Positions 34,786-46,711 of a stretch of DNA of 64,000 nucleotides are shown here, piece by piece (the stretch's first letter is position 1; each line of letters starts with the position of its first letter). The stretch is taken from NCBI GenBank assembly GCA_026018925.1, contig JAKSZU010000016.1, positions 33,165,377 to 33,229,376 of the forward strand, in the 5' to 3' direction. This DNA comes from Tupaia tana (lineage: Eukaryota; Chordata; Mammalia; Scandentia; Tupaiidae). Below the pieces are notes generated by a model, which did not search any database, had not been told where the DNA came from, and saw nothing but the letters and a program-made list of their open reading frames with translations. Position numbers and translations under genes: made by a program.

Positions 34786-36379
34786 TTCATGAAAACACAA
34801 TTTTAATAAGCTATACTATTAGCATAAATATTGTTTCAAGATTTTTACATATTGTAATCATTATTATCTACTATGTATATTTGGCACTTAAGCATAATGT
34901 TGGACACACAGAAGTGTCAATAACAATAACAACCCTAATGGAAAACAAAAGGTGAAAAAAGCCCCCTTAGCGATCCTATTAATCTATGCTCTTTGGTTTG
35001 AGGATCTGAGGCTTTAAAGAAGGAGCCTGAAAAAAAAAAAATCCTGTAAGAATTCAACAAGCCAGCAGCTCAGAATATTGCAAAAAAAGTATTTTCAGCA
35101 CCCAGCTCCAAGTAAGCATTCAATAAATACTTGCTGACTGGATGGAATTAAACAAACAGATTTCCATGATTGACACAACATGGGAACTAATTGCAAAACC
35201 TATTTGAAGAACAACTTGATGAGGCAAAGCAAAATTAAATGAGCTGATGCGAAAGCAGTATAACAATATTAGAGCCTTTCAGTTGGTCGGGTTGGAAGGA
35301 AGCTGAGGAGAACATTGTTAAGTGTGGACAATGTACAAGCGAAAGCCAAAGAGAATTTCTTTGACTTAATAATTTTTGAAAACTGTTTATACCAGTGGTA
35401 TATTAAAGGCTTTGAAAACTGTCTTGAGTCTTTGCAAGCTAGTTAAGATGTTTAAACCCCCATAAATCTATGTGCATTTGTGGTGCCATTGTAGCATATA
35501 ACAAAGTTATAATCACTACATCTCCTACATTTCTTATTTTAGCGTTTAAATAATACTTAAGGCTGTATTCCTGAAAATGTTATTGTAACAAGATGAAATC
35601 GAATAGTTAAGCTTCATGATAGAGAAGGAAAGTGTAATGGAAAGGTGTTTTAACAAATGGTAATGCTGAGTTTGTATTCTTGAGAAATCACTGTGATCTT
35701 TTCAATTTTCAATCAAAATGCAACCCTCTGAGATTCTTCTGGTGTTGGGGAAGTCAAATTGTCTTATTAAATTGTGCCGAAATTGACAGATTCCAAACAA
35801 ATAGAGAGAGTAATCATTGGAGATGCACAATAATCTGGCTATATGGAAATTACAAATTATAATATTGTCCCCTTGAGTAAATGAAATATGCAAAAGAACA
35901 ACTGCATAATACAATAGAGTTTGTGTAATCCCTTGGTAGCTACTGTTAGCAAGCTATTTTATCACAGTTGCATACTTCCTTAGTTAATAATGAATGCATA
36001 AAATTAAGTTTAAAATGAATTATAAAATTCTTTTAAAGTTCAGTTTTTACATAAAACACCATTGGGAAGTATCAAAAGCTCTGGCAACCAATGACGTGAA
36101 TCTTTTTAAATGTCTGTGCACCTCACTTGAACATGCTGCTGTTTTACTGTGACATTAATTCTTATTTATGTCAGTAAATTTTTCTAATCTGTTTTCAGCC
36201 AATTACTGTACCGATAATATTGGACCTAAAAAAATAGAAAAATTTAGCTTGCTAGAAATATTTTTACAATCTTGATATTATCTTAATAAGATTGTGTCTC
36301 AGTGTGCTTATCTGTGGAATATGATATGGAAATTTAATATTGGTGGTGAGATCATTCCTTATTTTTTTAATTATTATTT
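34786..36379. other. Unassigned 1.6-kb stretch without SINEs
   Basis: AT-rich. Only a short L2/MIR 3' end (cattcaataaatacttgctg, about 35110) is recognisable. The long SINE-free run is a candidate for constrained non-coding DNA. Confidence 0.4.
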
Positions 36380-36633
36380 CTTTTTTTTTTTGGAGAGATT
36401 TTTGCTATAGGGCGCGTGCACTTGCCAGAAAGACAGAGAGACAGAAAGTGAGATATCATTCCCCAGGGGAGATGGCCACACTGTAATCCCTTCTCCTCCA
36501 TTCTCCTCTTGAGATCTTGGGCACACATGCATATGTGCCCAGCGTTGAGTTTAAGCCACCGGGTTTGGGGCTCGAACTGCAGTTGACTACATGGGAGCCC
36601 AGCGGCATAGCCATTACACCAACTGCTGGTCTC
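36380..36633 (-). mobile_element. tRNA-derived SINE, group 1
   Basis: Antisense: T-rich tail, ttttgctatagggcgcgtgca, body gagatggccacactgtaatc, head caactgctggtctc. Confidence 0.9.
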
Positions 36634-36803
36634 AATCATTTTTTATTTTATAATATTTTGGTGCGTGTTCTCTACTTAGAACATCCTAAGCTCAATGTTA
36701 TGAGAGATGGAGTAAGCAGAGAATATGGAGCTGACTTTATGAATTTATAGCCATTTGATGATCAACTAGAATCAGAATTTTAAATATTAGTCACATTCTT
36801 ATT

Positions 36804-37067
36804 TTTTTGTTGTTGTTTTAGAGATTTTTGCTATAGGGCGCATGCACTCGCCCGAGAGATTGAGAGAGACAGAGAGACTGAAGGCAACAAATCACTCCCC
36901 AGGGCAGATAGTCACACTGCAATCCCTCTCCTCCATTCTCCTCTTGGGATCTTGGGCGTGCATGCACACACACCTGGCATGAGTTAAGTCGCCAGGTCCA
37001 GGCCTCGAACTATAGTCAACAATGTTGGAGTCCACCAATGTAACCATTGTTCCATCTTCTGGTCCCC
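36804..37067 (-). mobile_element. tRNA-derived SINE, group 1/2
   Basis: Antisense: tgttgttgttttagagattt, gctatagggcgcatgcactc, head ccatcttctggtcccc. A 15-bp duplication agtcacattcttatt lies at 36789-36803 and 37068-37082. Same orientation as the SINE 170 bp upstream. Confidence 0.92.
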
Positions 37068-37082
37068 AGTCACATTCTTATT

Positions 37083-38236
37083 CTCAGAACAATATTCATT
37101 GCAAGATTAATGTCCTCAGCCAACTCCTGATTATTTACAAAGTGTGTTGGTTGTTCTATTTTCTCATACCCTGCCAGGTCAATTTCCATGTTCATCATTT
37201 TCTCCCATAATTAAAAGACACAAGAAAGTAAAACTTACATCAGTAGATGATAGAAGCACCATAGGGAAATGTCTGAATTTTGTAGGTGTTGAGAATTTCC
37301 TGTCTTTCATATAAGTAACCTATAATCACCTAAGTCAATGCAACTAGTCATATCCCAAAGTTTACTACTTAACATTTGGTATGGGTAGATTTTCCCCATT
37401 TATTTTTGCCTTGCAACTCTCAACTCTATCTTTGTTACCATTTCCTATAAAGCGTTGTGGAAGTCTTGGTTTCTCCACATATGAAATTTAAAACTGATGC
37501 TTTTTAGCTATCCATCTTCTATTGAAAATGGGTCACATAACATTTATAGAGATAGCATCTTTCCCCGAGGGAAGTTTCTGGAATATAAAGACAGGCAAGA
37601 AGTGGAGACTGAAATACTGTGCCAGAGGCAATACCAAAAGGGCCAGACAAACCAAATGGCCGTGTATTCAGTACCAGTCCTTGTACTGATTGCCATATTG
37701 GATGCAGGCAAGTATCAAATGCCAGAAGGGGATATGTGTGCTGGAATAACAATGATTCTCAAACTTTTTTTTCTGAAAGTTGTTCCAGACAAAGATAAGA
37801 ATATAAGCAATGTATTCAAGCACCAGAATCAGACAGACCTCAGATACTAAATCAATACTTGAACTTAAGCAGGGAGATTTCATGTGCCTCCTGACAGATG
37901 CAGAGCTGATTACTAAGCAAAGACTAATCTAGAGCAGAATGATGGAGTTTTACAGGAACTTGGAAGAACTAGGGCAGATCTTATTGGGATTCCTCACAGA
38001 TGTCTACTGTCTAGTCAATCTTTGTAATGCTTAAAATACATAAAAGCAAGAAACTGCCTTTAATGGATGCAAGGTATATGAAAATGAATGCTCAATTAAT
38101 AGGAAAAGGAATCATTTGGAGATTTTTGGTGGACTGCTCAGAATTAAACTTACGGAAATGGATAAAAGTAATACATTTAAATACAGTAAAGTATGAACGT
38201 CTAAAATATCCTAAGGAGTGTAATTCAGAAATCATT
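37083..38236. other. Unassigned intergenic sequence
   Basis: Frames up to 117 codons (37497-37850) show no domain. No SINE or clear LINE recognised. Confidence 0.35.
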
Positions 38237-38468
38237 TATCCTAGACTATCCTGTTTTCTTTTTTTTTTCAATTTTCATGGTGTTATTTATTAAGTCCCAA
38301 CATATATTTATTTTTTTAAACATCCTGTTCTGTAGCTTTCCTGGCCCCTTTAAAAAATATGAAATGCTCCACTAATTTGCATGTTATCCTCATGCAGGGG
38401 CCATGCCAATCTCTGTATTGGTCCAATTTTAGTATATGGGTTACCGAAGCTAGCACTATCCTAGACTA
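38237..38468. repeat. Target-site duplication pair around the U6 chimera
   Basis: tatcctagacta occurs at 38237-38248 and 38457-38468, exactly bordering the insert between them. Confidence 0.85.
38249..38456 (-). pseudogene. Chimeric U6 snRNA retropseudogene (U6 plus unrelated polyadenylated 3' sequence)
   Basis: On the minus strand, 38456-38352 is nearly full-length U6: it starts gtgctagcttcggtaaccca and contains catatactaaaattgg, atggcccctgc, and the end catatttttt. Versus U6 it has scattered substitutions and a 3-base loss in the cagagaagattagc segment. It is followed directly by about 80 bases not from U6 (with gttgggacttaataaataac) and an A-rich tail at about 38249-38269. Perfect 12-bp target duplications abut the U6 +1 base and the tail, so both parts entered in one event. 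U6/other-RNA chimeras formed by L1 template switching are known in mammals. The 3' donor, probably an mRNA end, is not identified. Confidence 0.88.
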
Positions 38469-38562
38469 ATTCTTTAAAGCATGATGTCCTCACAATGTAC
38501 AGTATGTAAAAAATGAAAGATACTGATTCTCAAAGACCAGCACTTTAAAATAAAAAAAATCA

Positions 38563-38845
38563 GGGACCAGCAGTTGGCATAAAGGTTATGTTGCTGGACT
38601 CCCATGTAATCCACTACAGTTTGAGTTCTGGATCAGGTGGTTTAAACTCACTCCAGGCGCATGTGCATGTGTGCCCACAATCTTGAGAGGAGAATAGAGG
38701 AGAAGGGATTGCAGCATGGCCATCCCCCCCAGAGGGATGATTTCTCACTTTCTGTCTTTCTGTCTCTCTGTGTCTTTCTGGCAAGCGCATGCACCCTATA
38801 GCAACAACCTCTCCAAAAAATAAATAAAAAATAAATAAAATGAGA
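38563..38845 (+). mobile_element. tRNA-derived SINE, group 1
   Basis: Head gggaccagcagttggcataa, box cagtttgagttc, tail ccctatagcaacaacctctcc then AATAAATAAA repeats. A short duplication aaaatcag flanks it. Confidence 0.9.
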
Positions 38846-41032
38846 AAATCAGTGCATAACCAGCACAAATGGCACAGATTAAGGAGCTGATTATGGCTCT
38901 CTCTGGAGTATATAGGAGGCTGCTACAAGAAAGTAATTTGAAGAAGGTGGATTCCAGGTTAAAGGTTGGAATGCAAGGAGTAGAATGGGGCATGCTGAAG
39001 GAGGATGGAGGAAGAATGGACACAGATGAAAGGGAGCAAGGGGCAAGTGCATCTGCTGAGCTTCTGCAAGCATGTTCATGAGGGTGATGCATACACACAC
39101 ACACGCATGCACACACACGTGGGTAAATGCAGCAATCAGCTCTCCAAGGAGGAGTCTGTAGTGATGTCTAGATATGGAAGTAGGGCTGAAGATGAAGACT
39201 GACTGATTTTTAAAAATAGTTTCTGGGTAATATGAGAATGATTTGCTATTACCAGTTGTTTTAACCTCACCAGCAACCTGAGAGAAGGATAGTATTTGGA
39301 AACTTCTAGTAAAAAGCATCAAAATGAGCCTAAGATATCTGAAATAAACAGTTTCTATGATCTCTCTTGGCTCTTAAAATTTCCCAACCTCAATATTCTC
39401 TACTAAATACCACCTGCTGCTGAGCATTGAGCATCATTCCTATCATATTTCTTTTTTTTCAGTGCACCCTTGTTTACTGAGTTAATTCCCCTACTAGTCT
39501 GTAAGTCCCCAGAAACTACAAGCCACATACATTTATTCCTGTTTGCATTTCCAACTAGATACAAGAATTGTACATTATTCCATTGGTGCTCCATCAATTC
39601 TTGTCCACTTTTTGGCCTGACGTAGGAGCCTCTAAATGCCTGTGTAGTTCTTGAGGGTGCACAGAAGAGATGGAAAAGTCTCCAGTCTTCCATGACTTAA
39701 TTAGCAATCTAGTACCTACAGTACTCCAGAATTGCTCAGCAAGAAAGCTACTCCAACATCTTCATTCCCCCAGTTTGAAGTCTTTGATGCAATTTAAATG
39801 GAAGGGCACAGTACAGTTCATTTAATTATCCTGCATTTTAACTGAATGCTCTTTGACTTAATTTTATCTCAATGAGTATAAAGCGTCGAGAGACTCTCCC
39901 ATAAACTTAGAGTTGCCTCTGACAGCTTCTGGGAAGGAGCCCCAAGGGGGAGAAGATGGTGATTTACAGTACACTAACAGTGCTGCTGAACAGCTTTGGC
40001 ACCAGAAGTTTCTAGGACTTAATTACTGCCTTTAAAATTGAAGCCAGAGTTAGACACTAAGCAGTACCCACCGGGTTGTGGCAGCGAGTGAGGAGGCATG
40101 ATTGCATAGCAAACAAAAGACTTGTAAAAGGATTTTGGTGCTATTCTGGGACCTATGTCCTACAAAAACACAAACTTAAATAACTCTTCATTCTTTCTAT
40201 GGCAAATTTGTCTATTTTTTTTCCTTATGGCTTATTTTTTTCCATATGAAGAGATTTGACCCTTTGAACCTAACTGAAGTTTTCTATTCAGAAGGTATTA
40301 CAAGACTTATTTGCTTCTAAAAAGATGTTAGAATTTTTTTTCTTTTATCCCTTTCAGACAGTTCCTGGCCAAGAATATAAAAAACTTCAGTGGTTTGAGA
40401 AAAATGCGTATTTTTAATGCTGTGTACTAATTAACAACACCCCCACACTTAACTATTTAAAATATACTTTATTTTAAAAGAAATTCAGAGTTTCTAAAAC
40501 AAAACTTTTTTTAAAAAAAGCTCATAAATAATGATGACTCACTACCTTCCCTTAAAAATAACAATTTAAAAATAAAACTTTTCTCCCATTTCTTTTTTTT
40601 TTTAAATAGGAAATCACTTTTTATTAAGAGGAGTTGAATAATACCCCTCAAAGTTCTTCATTTAATGAGAAAAAGATGATTCTAATGTTCCCTCCTGTGC
40701 TCGGTTGATTATACTTTAAGAATTTAGCAGCTTAGTTCCTGAGGACAATATTTAAAAACCAGCCACCAATTTCCCACAGCCCTTAGGAGAGACATAAAAC
40801 TTAAGTGAGTGGGAACTGAATTTTAAAGATGTCTAGAAATTCTGAAATCTACTTTTGTCAATCAAACTAAACATATTGAATGAACACTGGCATTTGGGAT
40901 CTAAGAGCTCTGTGGAAAGAAATTCCCGAGGCAGTGGCGGTCCACCCCTTTATACCTATCTGGCTTGCCTCAATTGCTGGGTTCCCTACCCCTAATTCAG
41001 CCTCTGGCAATATTAGACTATGTGTAGTGATG
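38846..41032. other. Unassigned 2.2-kb stretch without SINEs
   Basis: Short CA/CG-type alternating tract at about 39090-39119. Frames up to 143 codons (38891-39322 minus) cross it without any domain. No LINE or SINE recognised. Confidence 0.4.
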
Positions 41033-41042
41033 CGGCATCCAT

Positions 41043-41315
41043 TTTTTTTTTTTTTTTTTTTGGAGAGGTTTTTCGCTATAGGGCGCGTGCGCTCGCCAGA
41101 CAGACAGAGAGAGACATAGAGACAGAAAGCGAGAAATCACCCCCCAGGGGGGATGGTCACGCCACAATCCCTTCTCCTCCATTCTCCTCTCGGGATCTTG
41201 GGCACGCACGCACATGCGCCTGGTGTGAGTTTTAAGTCACCGGGTCCGGGACGCGAACCACGGTCGACTACGTGGGAGTCCAGCGACATAGCCATTACGC
41301 TAACTGCTGGTTCCC
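41043..41315 (-). mobile_element. tRNA-derived SINE, group 1 (young)
   Basis: Antisense: long T tail, ttcgctatagggcgcgtgcg, CpG-rich body, head ctaactgctggttccc. Perfect duplication cggcatccat at 41033-41042 and 41316-41325. Confidence 0.95.
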
Positions 41316-41434
41316 CGGCATCCATGTTTTTGTACAAGTTGTTGGCATTGCCTTTTCTTCCTACTTGACTGTTAGATAAGAGCTCAGACTTCACCCTTGG
41401 GGATAAAGGTGGATGAACAGTTTTCTGACTTACT

Positions 41435-41700
41435 GGGAACCAGCAGTTAGCGTAATGGCTATGTCACTGGACTGCCACGTAGTCGACCGTGGTTCACGTC
41501 CCGGACCCGGTGGCTTAAAACTCACACCGGGCGCATGTGCGTGCGTGCCCAAGATCCCGAGAGGAGAATGGAGGAGAAGGGATTGCGGCGTGACCATCCC
41601 CCCTGGGGGGTGATTTCTCGCATTCTGTCTCTATGTATCTCTCTGTCTGTCTGGCGAGCGCACACGCCCTATAGCAAAAACCTCTCCAAAAAAAAAAAAG
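41435..41700 (+). mobile_element. tRNA-derived SINE, group 1 (young)
   Basis: Head gggaaccagcagttagcgta, perfect A box, tail ccctatagcaaaaacctctcc plus A11. Perfect 16-bp duplication agttttctgacttact at 41419-41434 and 41701-41716. It forms an inverted pair with 41043-41315. Confidence 0.95.
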
Positions 41701-41885
41701 AGTTTTCTGACTTACTCAAGTAGCAGTAGACTGTTTTTGCTCCTGCTCATCACTGTCATCATGCTAAAACTCTGTTAGGTTTTCCTCCCAATGGAGAATG
41801 AATTCTAGAAATCATGGGAGACACCTTTTTATTTCTATAGGCAGATAAGCTAGTGTACAGTAGGTGTTCAACAAAATTTATAGAC

Positions 41886-42572
41886 TGTCTTAGTCCATTT
41901 GGCCTTCAGTAACAAAATACTATAAACTTGGGTGGCTTATAAATGGCAAACTTTATTTCTCACAGTTCTGAAGGCTGGAAGTTCAAGATCAAGGCAGTAG
42001 CAGGTTCAGTGTCTGATGAGGACCATCTTCTTGATTTACAGGTAGCATCTTCTTGCCATGTCCTCATATGGTACAAGGGGCCAGAGAGCTCTCTGAGGCC
42101 CCTTTTATAAGGATACTAACCGTATTCATGAAGTCTTTATTCCCAGTACTTAAATACTTCTTAAAGATCGCATCTCCTAATACCTGAAATGAGTCAAGCC
42201 ATGTAAAACAATTTATTTACTATCCAGGCCCAGCAGAGGTCATGGTGGTTACGGTGCTGGATACCACATGGCTGAGGCCATGGTTCAAGTGTCAGACCTG
42301 ACAGCTTGAGATATATGGTGGATGTGTGTGCATGTGTGCCCCAAATGTCAAGAGGAGACTGAAGGAGAAGAAGGGATCGTGGCGTGGTCATCTCTCCTCG
42401 TGGTGGGGGGTGGATTTCTCACTTACCTTCTCTTTCCATCTCTCTCTGGTGACTGTATGTGCCCTATGGTAAAAATCTAAAAAAGAAAAAATAATAATTC
42501 CTAATACCATCACTTTGGGGTTATTTTTCAACATTTGAATTTGAGAGAAACACAATCACTTAGACCACAGCA
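41886..42572 (+). mobile_element. MLT1-type (ERVL-MaLR) solo LTR, split by a SINE
   Basis: tgtcttagtccatttggcct, gggtggcttataaatggc, cacagttctgaaggctggaa and ccccttttataaggatacta follow MLT1 LTR order. After the SINE at 42226-42498 it resumes with taataccatcactttggggt and ends near cacagca. A non-autonomous relic. Confidence 0.8.
42226..42498 (+). mobile_element. tRNA-derived SINE, group 2, nested in MLT1
   Basis: caggcccagcagaggtcatgg head, box ggttcaagtgtc, ccccaaatgtcaagaggag, tail gtgccctatggtaaaaat. Diverged. Confidence 0.88.
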
Positions 42573-43499
42573 CTGATGAAAAGAATTCTCAGTCATGGGA
42601 GCTATTTTATTATTAACCTAATTTTACATGGTATTATCGAGAAATACCTGTCAAAAAACTTAGAGGTCATTTGAAAGTACATTACTATTGGTGGATGGAT
42701 GCCGATCTGGAATTTTCTATCTTTCCAGAAGACAAAATAAGGAGAAATCATATGTGGTGAAGAGTGACCCCATTCACATCACCCCCAGATATGTTAATAT
42801 AACACAAAATGGGTAATAGTGAAATAATAGTGTGGTTGAAAAGCTGCTGCCAAGGAAAGACCATCAGTGAGCAGGGCTTAAAAGAGGAGAAGAAAATCAT
42901 TTAACAGAATGGAACTGCGCTGTGCTATAAGCCTCCTCGGCAGATTAAATGTATGAGGCACATTGCCCTTAGTGGGCTCGTTGTCCATTATCCCACTGAG
43001 TTCTCTGATCCTTGTAGCGCACTGTGTCAATTACATGCTCCAGGATTTATGTCAGACTTGCCAGGAGCCAAAATTGTTCTGTGAGATTGTGAAGTAGAAG
43101 AGTGAACCCTGAGTGTACACAGCAGAGGATGAAATGTGCTTTCTCTGATCTGTGTGTGTGCACATGCATGCATGTGTGGAGGAGTTGGACAAACTAGGCT
43201 TTCTATAGCTTTGGTATCTTTTTTTTTAAAAATGAATTCACTTTGTGATAGACTCAAGGGAAATAGCTGAGGTCACTTAGTATGCATTTATAAATGAAGA
43301 GCATGATGATAAAGGGAACCGGCTGCAGGTTTAGCCAAACTGGACCCCCTTCTTGGAATGATCACTATTGGTCGACCTTGAGAATATTTTATCACTTCTC
43401 TGAGCTTTAGTTTTCACATCTTTAGAAAGTTTAAACTAGATGATCTCTTCTGAGTTTCACAATTCTGCAATATGATGTCTTTTCTTCATAGTGTGCATT
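42573..43499. other. Unassigned intergenic sequence
   Basis: No gene or clear repeat. 42900-43020 is comparatively GC-rich (ctataagcctcctcggcag). Confidence 0.35.
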
Positions 43500-43740
43500 A
43501 AAAAAAAATAAATTGACAGAAGATAGTGTGTGCTTGAGAGAGAAAGAGAGAGAGAATGAGAATGAGAGGATGACCATGCGGTGATCGCATCTTTGCTGTT
43601 TCTCTCCCCTTTCAGGATTTGGGCACACCCATGCTCCTCACATGTTTCTCAAACCAAGGGGTCTGGGACTTGAGGTATGCAGTCATCCATGTGGGATCCA
43701 GCTCCCTCAGTGACGACACCATCACACCATCAACTGGCCT
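43500..43740 (-). mobile_element. Diverged ancestral tRNA-derived SINE
   Basis: Antisense: gagagaaagagagagagaatg, tttcaggatttgggcacacc, gtctgggacttgaggtatgc, head side ccatcaactggcct. Confidence 0.7.
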
Positions 43741-43825
43741 TTCATAGTGTTTTTTACACCTTGATAGACCTTTGGGTTTTACCTTCTAAGACTTATTTAT
43801 TGTATGCTATAAAATTGTGGATGAT

Positions 43826-43993
43826 GGGGCTGAATCACAGCACAGCAGTAATGCCATACTATGTGAAGCTGGCCCACACGAGAAGCTTTCATATTTCTGT
43901 CCAGAGAACTCCCTTAAACACACTGAGTGCATGCCTGTGATCTAAAAGTGACTGAACCCAGGGATGGATAACAGCATAAAGAACCTGTTGGGG

Positions 43994-44033
<40 letters not shown>

Positions 44034-44082
44034 CTCTGTGTTTCCCTCTCACTCATGGAAGACATAAATAAATTTTTTAAAA
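43826..44082 (+). mobile_element. tRNA-like SINE, group 4, with (CT)n
   Basis: ggggctgaatcacagcacag, tatttctgtccagagaactcc, aacctgttgggggttctct, then a CT tract and tail cactcatggaagacataaataaa. Full-length plus-strand example of the group. Confidence 0.78.
43999..44031. repeat. (CT)n microsatellite inside a group-4 SINE
   Basis: About 16 CT units grown from the SINE's pyrimidine segment. Confidence 0.9.
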
Positions 44083-44338
44083 GTGTAGGTGGTTGATAGG
44101 TAATAGTTATTGTCTTTTAACCTGTAAGTTTTAAGAAGTGAGATTTCTGTTTTAAGTATATTTAATATAACTTATTCAGGATAGATAAAAAGAGGAGAGT
44201 GAACATCAAATAAGGTATGTTGAATGTTCCTTATGCTACATCCTTCATGGCCTGAGTGAATGTGGATTGTTTAACTCACTGAATAAATGTCTATGTTAAG
44301 AAACATCTTGGTAGCCAATTTTCAAGAAATACAGTCTC

Positions 44339-44622
44339 GAGACCAGCAGTTAGCGTCATGGCTATGTCACTGGACTCCCACGTAGTCGACCGCGGTTCGT
44401 GTCCCGGACCCGGTGGCTTAAACTCACGCCGGGCGCGTGTGCGTGCGTGCCCAGGATCCCGAGAGGAGAATGGAGGAGAAGGGATTGCGGCATGGCCATC
44501 CCCCCTGGGGGGTGATTTCCTGCTTTCTGTCTCTCTGTCTCTCTCTGTCTGTCTGGCGAGCGCACGCGCCCTATAGCGAAAACCTCTCAAAAAAAAAAAG
44601 GAAAGAAAAAAAAAAAAGAAAA
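44339..44622 (+). mobile_element. tRNA-derived SINE, group 1 (young, best-preserved copy)
   Basis: Head gagaccagcagttagcgtca, box ggttcgtgtccc, CpG-dense body, tail gccctatagcgaaaacctctc plus A-rich run. Perfect 15-bp duplication aagaaatacagtctc at 44324-44338 and 44623-44637. It keeps one of the highest CpG counts among the copies. Confidence 0.95.
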
Positions 44623-44637
44623 AAGAAATACAGTCTC

Positions 44638-46068
44638 TAAGTACTAGTATCACATTTTTATTTTATTTTTTTTTTTTGCAAAATAGTTTTAAAACCACTG
44701 TAAGCAGAATGCTATTAGTATACAAATGGTTCATCTTTTCACGAGACTCTGCAACGGGGGAGAAAGTGGAATAATGTCAAATCCACTGCATCTCTGCTAC
44801 GTCTTTTATGCGTTTGAACATATTTGTGAGCACAGATTGGAAATCGCTTGAATGAATGGGCATGGGCAATAAGAAGCATAGAGGTTTATTGGTCAATATC
44901 AAAAGAAATGAACGGTGAAAAGTGTGGGCAGCCATATGCCTACATTTTGTAGAGGAGGAAATGGATAAAGAAAAAAAGGACTTATGGTTTATTATAAAAT
45001 GAATTAATGGGGTGGGAGCGCGATTGGGATTTCTGACTATCTGATCTCATGTTCAAGGCTTCATCAAAGCCCGGCATCAGTCCCAGGCTTCTTGCTCTGT
45101 GAGTCCATGTCTGGGCTGAAAAGCTTTCCACCCTGCAGAATCCGGCTGTGATAGAAGGGATTTTCATTAAGTAGGAAGGGTGAATGATTAAAAATGAGTT
45201 TTTACAAACTTTTATTGTTCTATGAGTAAACAGAGATCATCAGTCTTCAAAGCTTTTTTGAAACCCCTGAGTTCAATTATAGTATAGCTATAATTCCAGA
45301 ACCCTCTGAACTGCACCTACATATTCTCTGCACAGACCTTTAACTTTAACAGCTATTCATTAGTTCAAGAGACCTTTGCTTTTATATGAATCACAGTTTA
45401 GTAGATATAGAAAAAGATATTCATTCTCCACAGCTGCTGCTTTATGGGAACAATTCTCCCCCTCCCCTCCTTTTAAAAATTACTCTCTGACCTTTTGAAA
45501 ATGGGACAGAAGTTTCAGAAGTTTTATTGGATTCTCTCTGAAAAGCTGTTATGCTGTTTTTGCTTCTTGATTTATAAAGCAGTTCTTATTATTATATGTA
45601 GATCTTCACATTTTAAAAGGGGCATTAGCTAAAAACGAACACTGCACAGATGACACCATCAAGGGAAAGCAAATAAAACCATGTGTGATGTTATTGTGCT
45701 GAAAAAGGGAAGCCCAGAAAGGGACTCAGAGGGTCTTTGTTCCATAGCAGAGTGGAAGAGAGGTGGTGGCCAGCCAGAGTGAGACTCCCCTACACAGAAT
45801 ATACTTTTACTTATCATTTTAACAAGAGAGGTCATGGATTTTTTACTCTAGAGAGGACTTGGGGTGTAACAAAAAGCAAATTATCATCAAATGCCAATGT
45901 GTAGGGTACAGAAGTAGAGAAAGAGCTGAAGTCAGTGTTGACCTTGAATGGAGAGGGTAACTCAAGACACACTATTTTCTTTAATATAGACACACTGGGT
46001 TATCTAGGGACAGATAGCACAGAATATACCCTGACTAAAAGAAAGGTTACATGCCATCACATTTAGTT
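44638..46068. other. Unassigned 1.4-kb stretch without SINEs
   Basis: Includes 44730-44850 with several CpGs outside any SINE (gagactctgcaacggggg), unusual for this background. Candidate conserved non-coding DNA. Confidence 0.35.
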
Positions 46069-46327
46069 CTTTTATTTAATTTTATTAATTAATTTATTTT
46101 AGCACACAGAAGAGATATATGGGCTAGATAGAGAGAGAGAGAGAAAGTGAGGTCATACCACAATCCTTTTCCCCTCATTTCTCCATCCCATCAGGATTTT
46201 AAGCATGTATACACACATGCCTGGTTTTTTTTTTAAGAGACTGGGTCCAGGATTCAAACCATGGTCAGCCATGTGGGATTTGGTTCCCTATGCATAGCAC
46301 TTAATGCTATGCTATGGGGCTGGCCCT
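46069..46327 (-). mobile_element. Diverged ancestral tRNA-derived SINE
   Basis: Antisense: ttattaattaatttatttta tail, gagagagagagagaaagtga, gactgggtccaggattcaaa, head complement ctatggggctggccc. Confidence 0.78.
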
Positions 46328-46674
46328 CCATCAGGCTATTTAACTTAGACTTGGCACATGAAGTTTCACAGATGAGTCTGCCCCTACCTGCAGAGCTCAG
46401 ACAACAGGCTTTCAAAAGGCAGTATGAAGATCAGAGATCTTCAAAGCAGTGGCAAATACAGGAGTTTTGGTTTGAGAGTTTTTGGTGGATGGGAAGAAAG
46501 TATTTTCAGTTCTACAAGCGTCATCCCTCCTTTGCACTTTCCAAATACTGGGGTGTAATTTACCTTAGTTTTTTCTGGGCAAGTAGTGTTAATGGATTTT
46601 GCTTAAAATACTTTGTAAAAAGGTAGTGTGACCATGAACATCTTTCCTACTACCCAGAGATTGGCTTTTCTTTC

Positions 46675-46711
<37 letters not shown>

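Noticed and set aside
38352-38456. Functional U6 gene
   Set aside because: It has substitutions and a 3-base deletion, is followed by an unrelated polyadenylated segment within target duplications, and has no proximal sequence element or TATA upstream.
39081-39120. CA/CG alternating tract as a CpG island or promoter
   Set aside because: It is a short dinucleotide repeat with no surrounding GC enrichment or transcript evidence.
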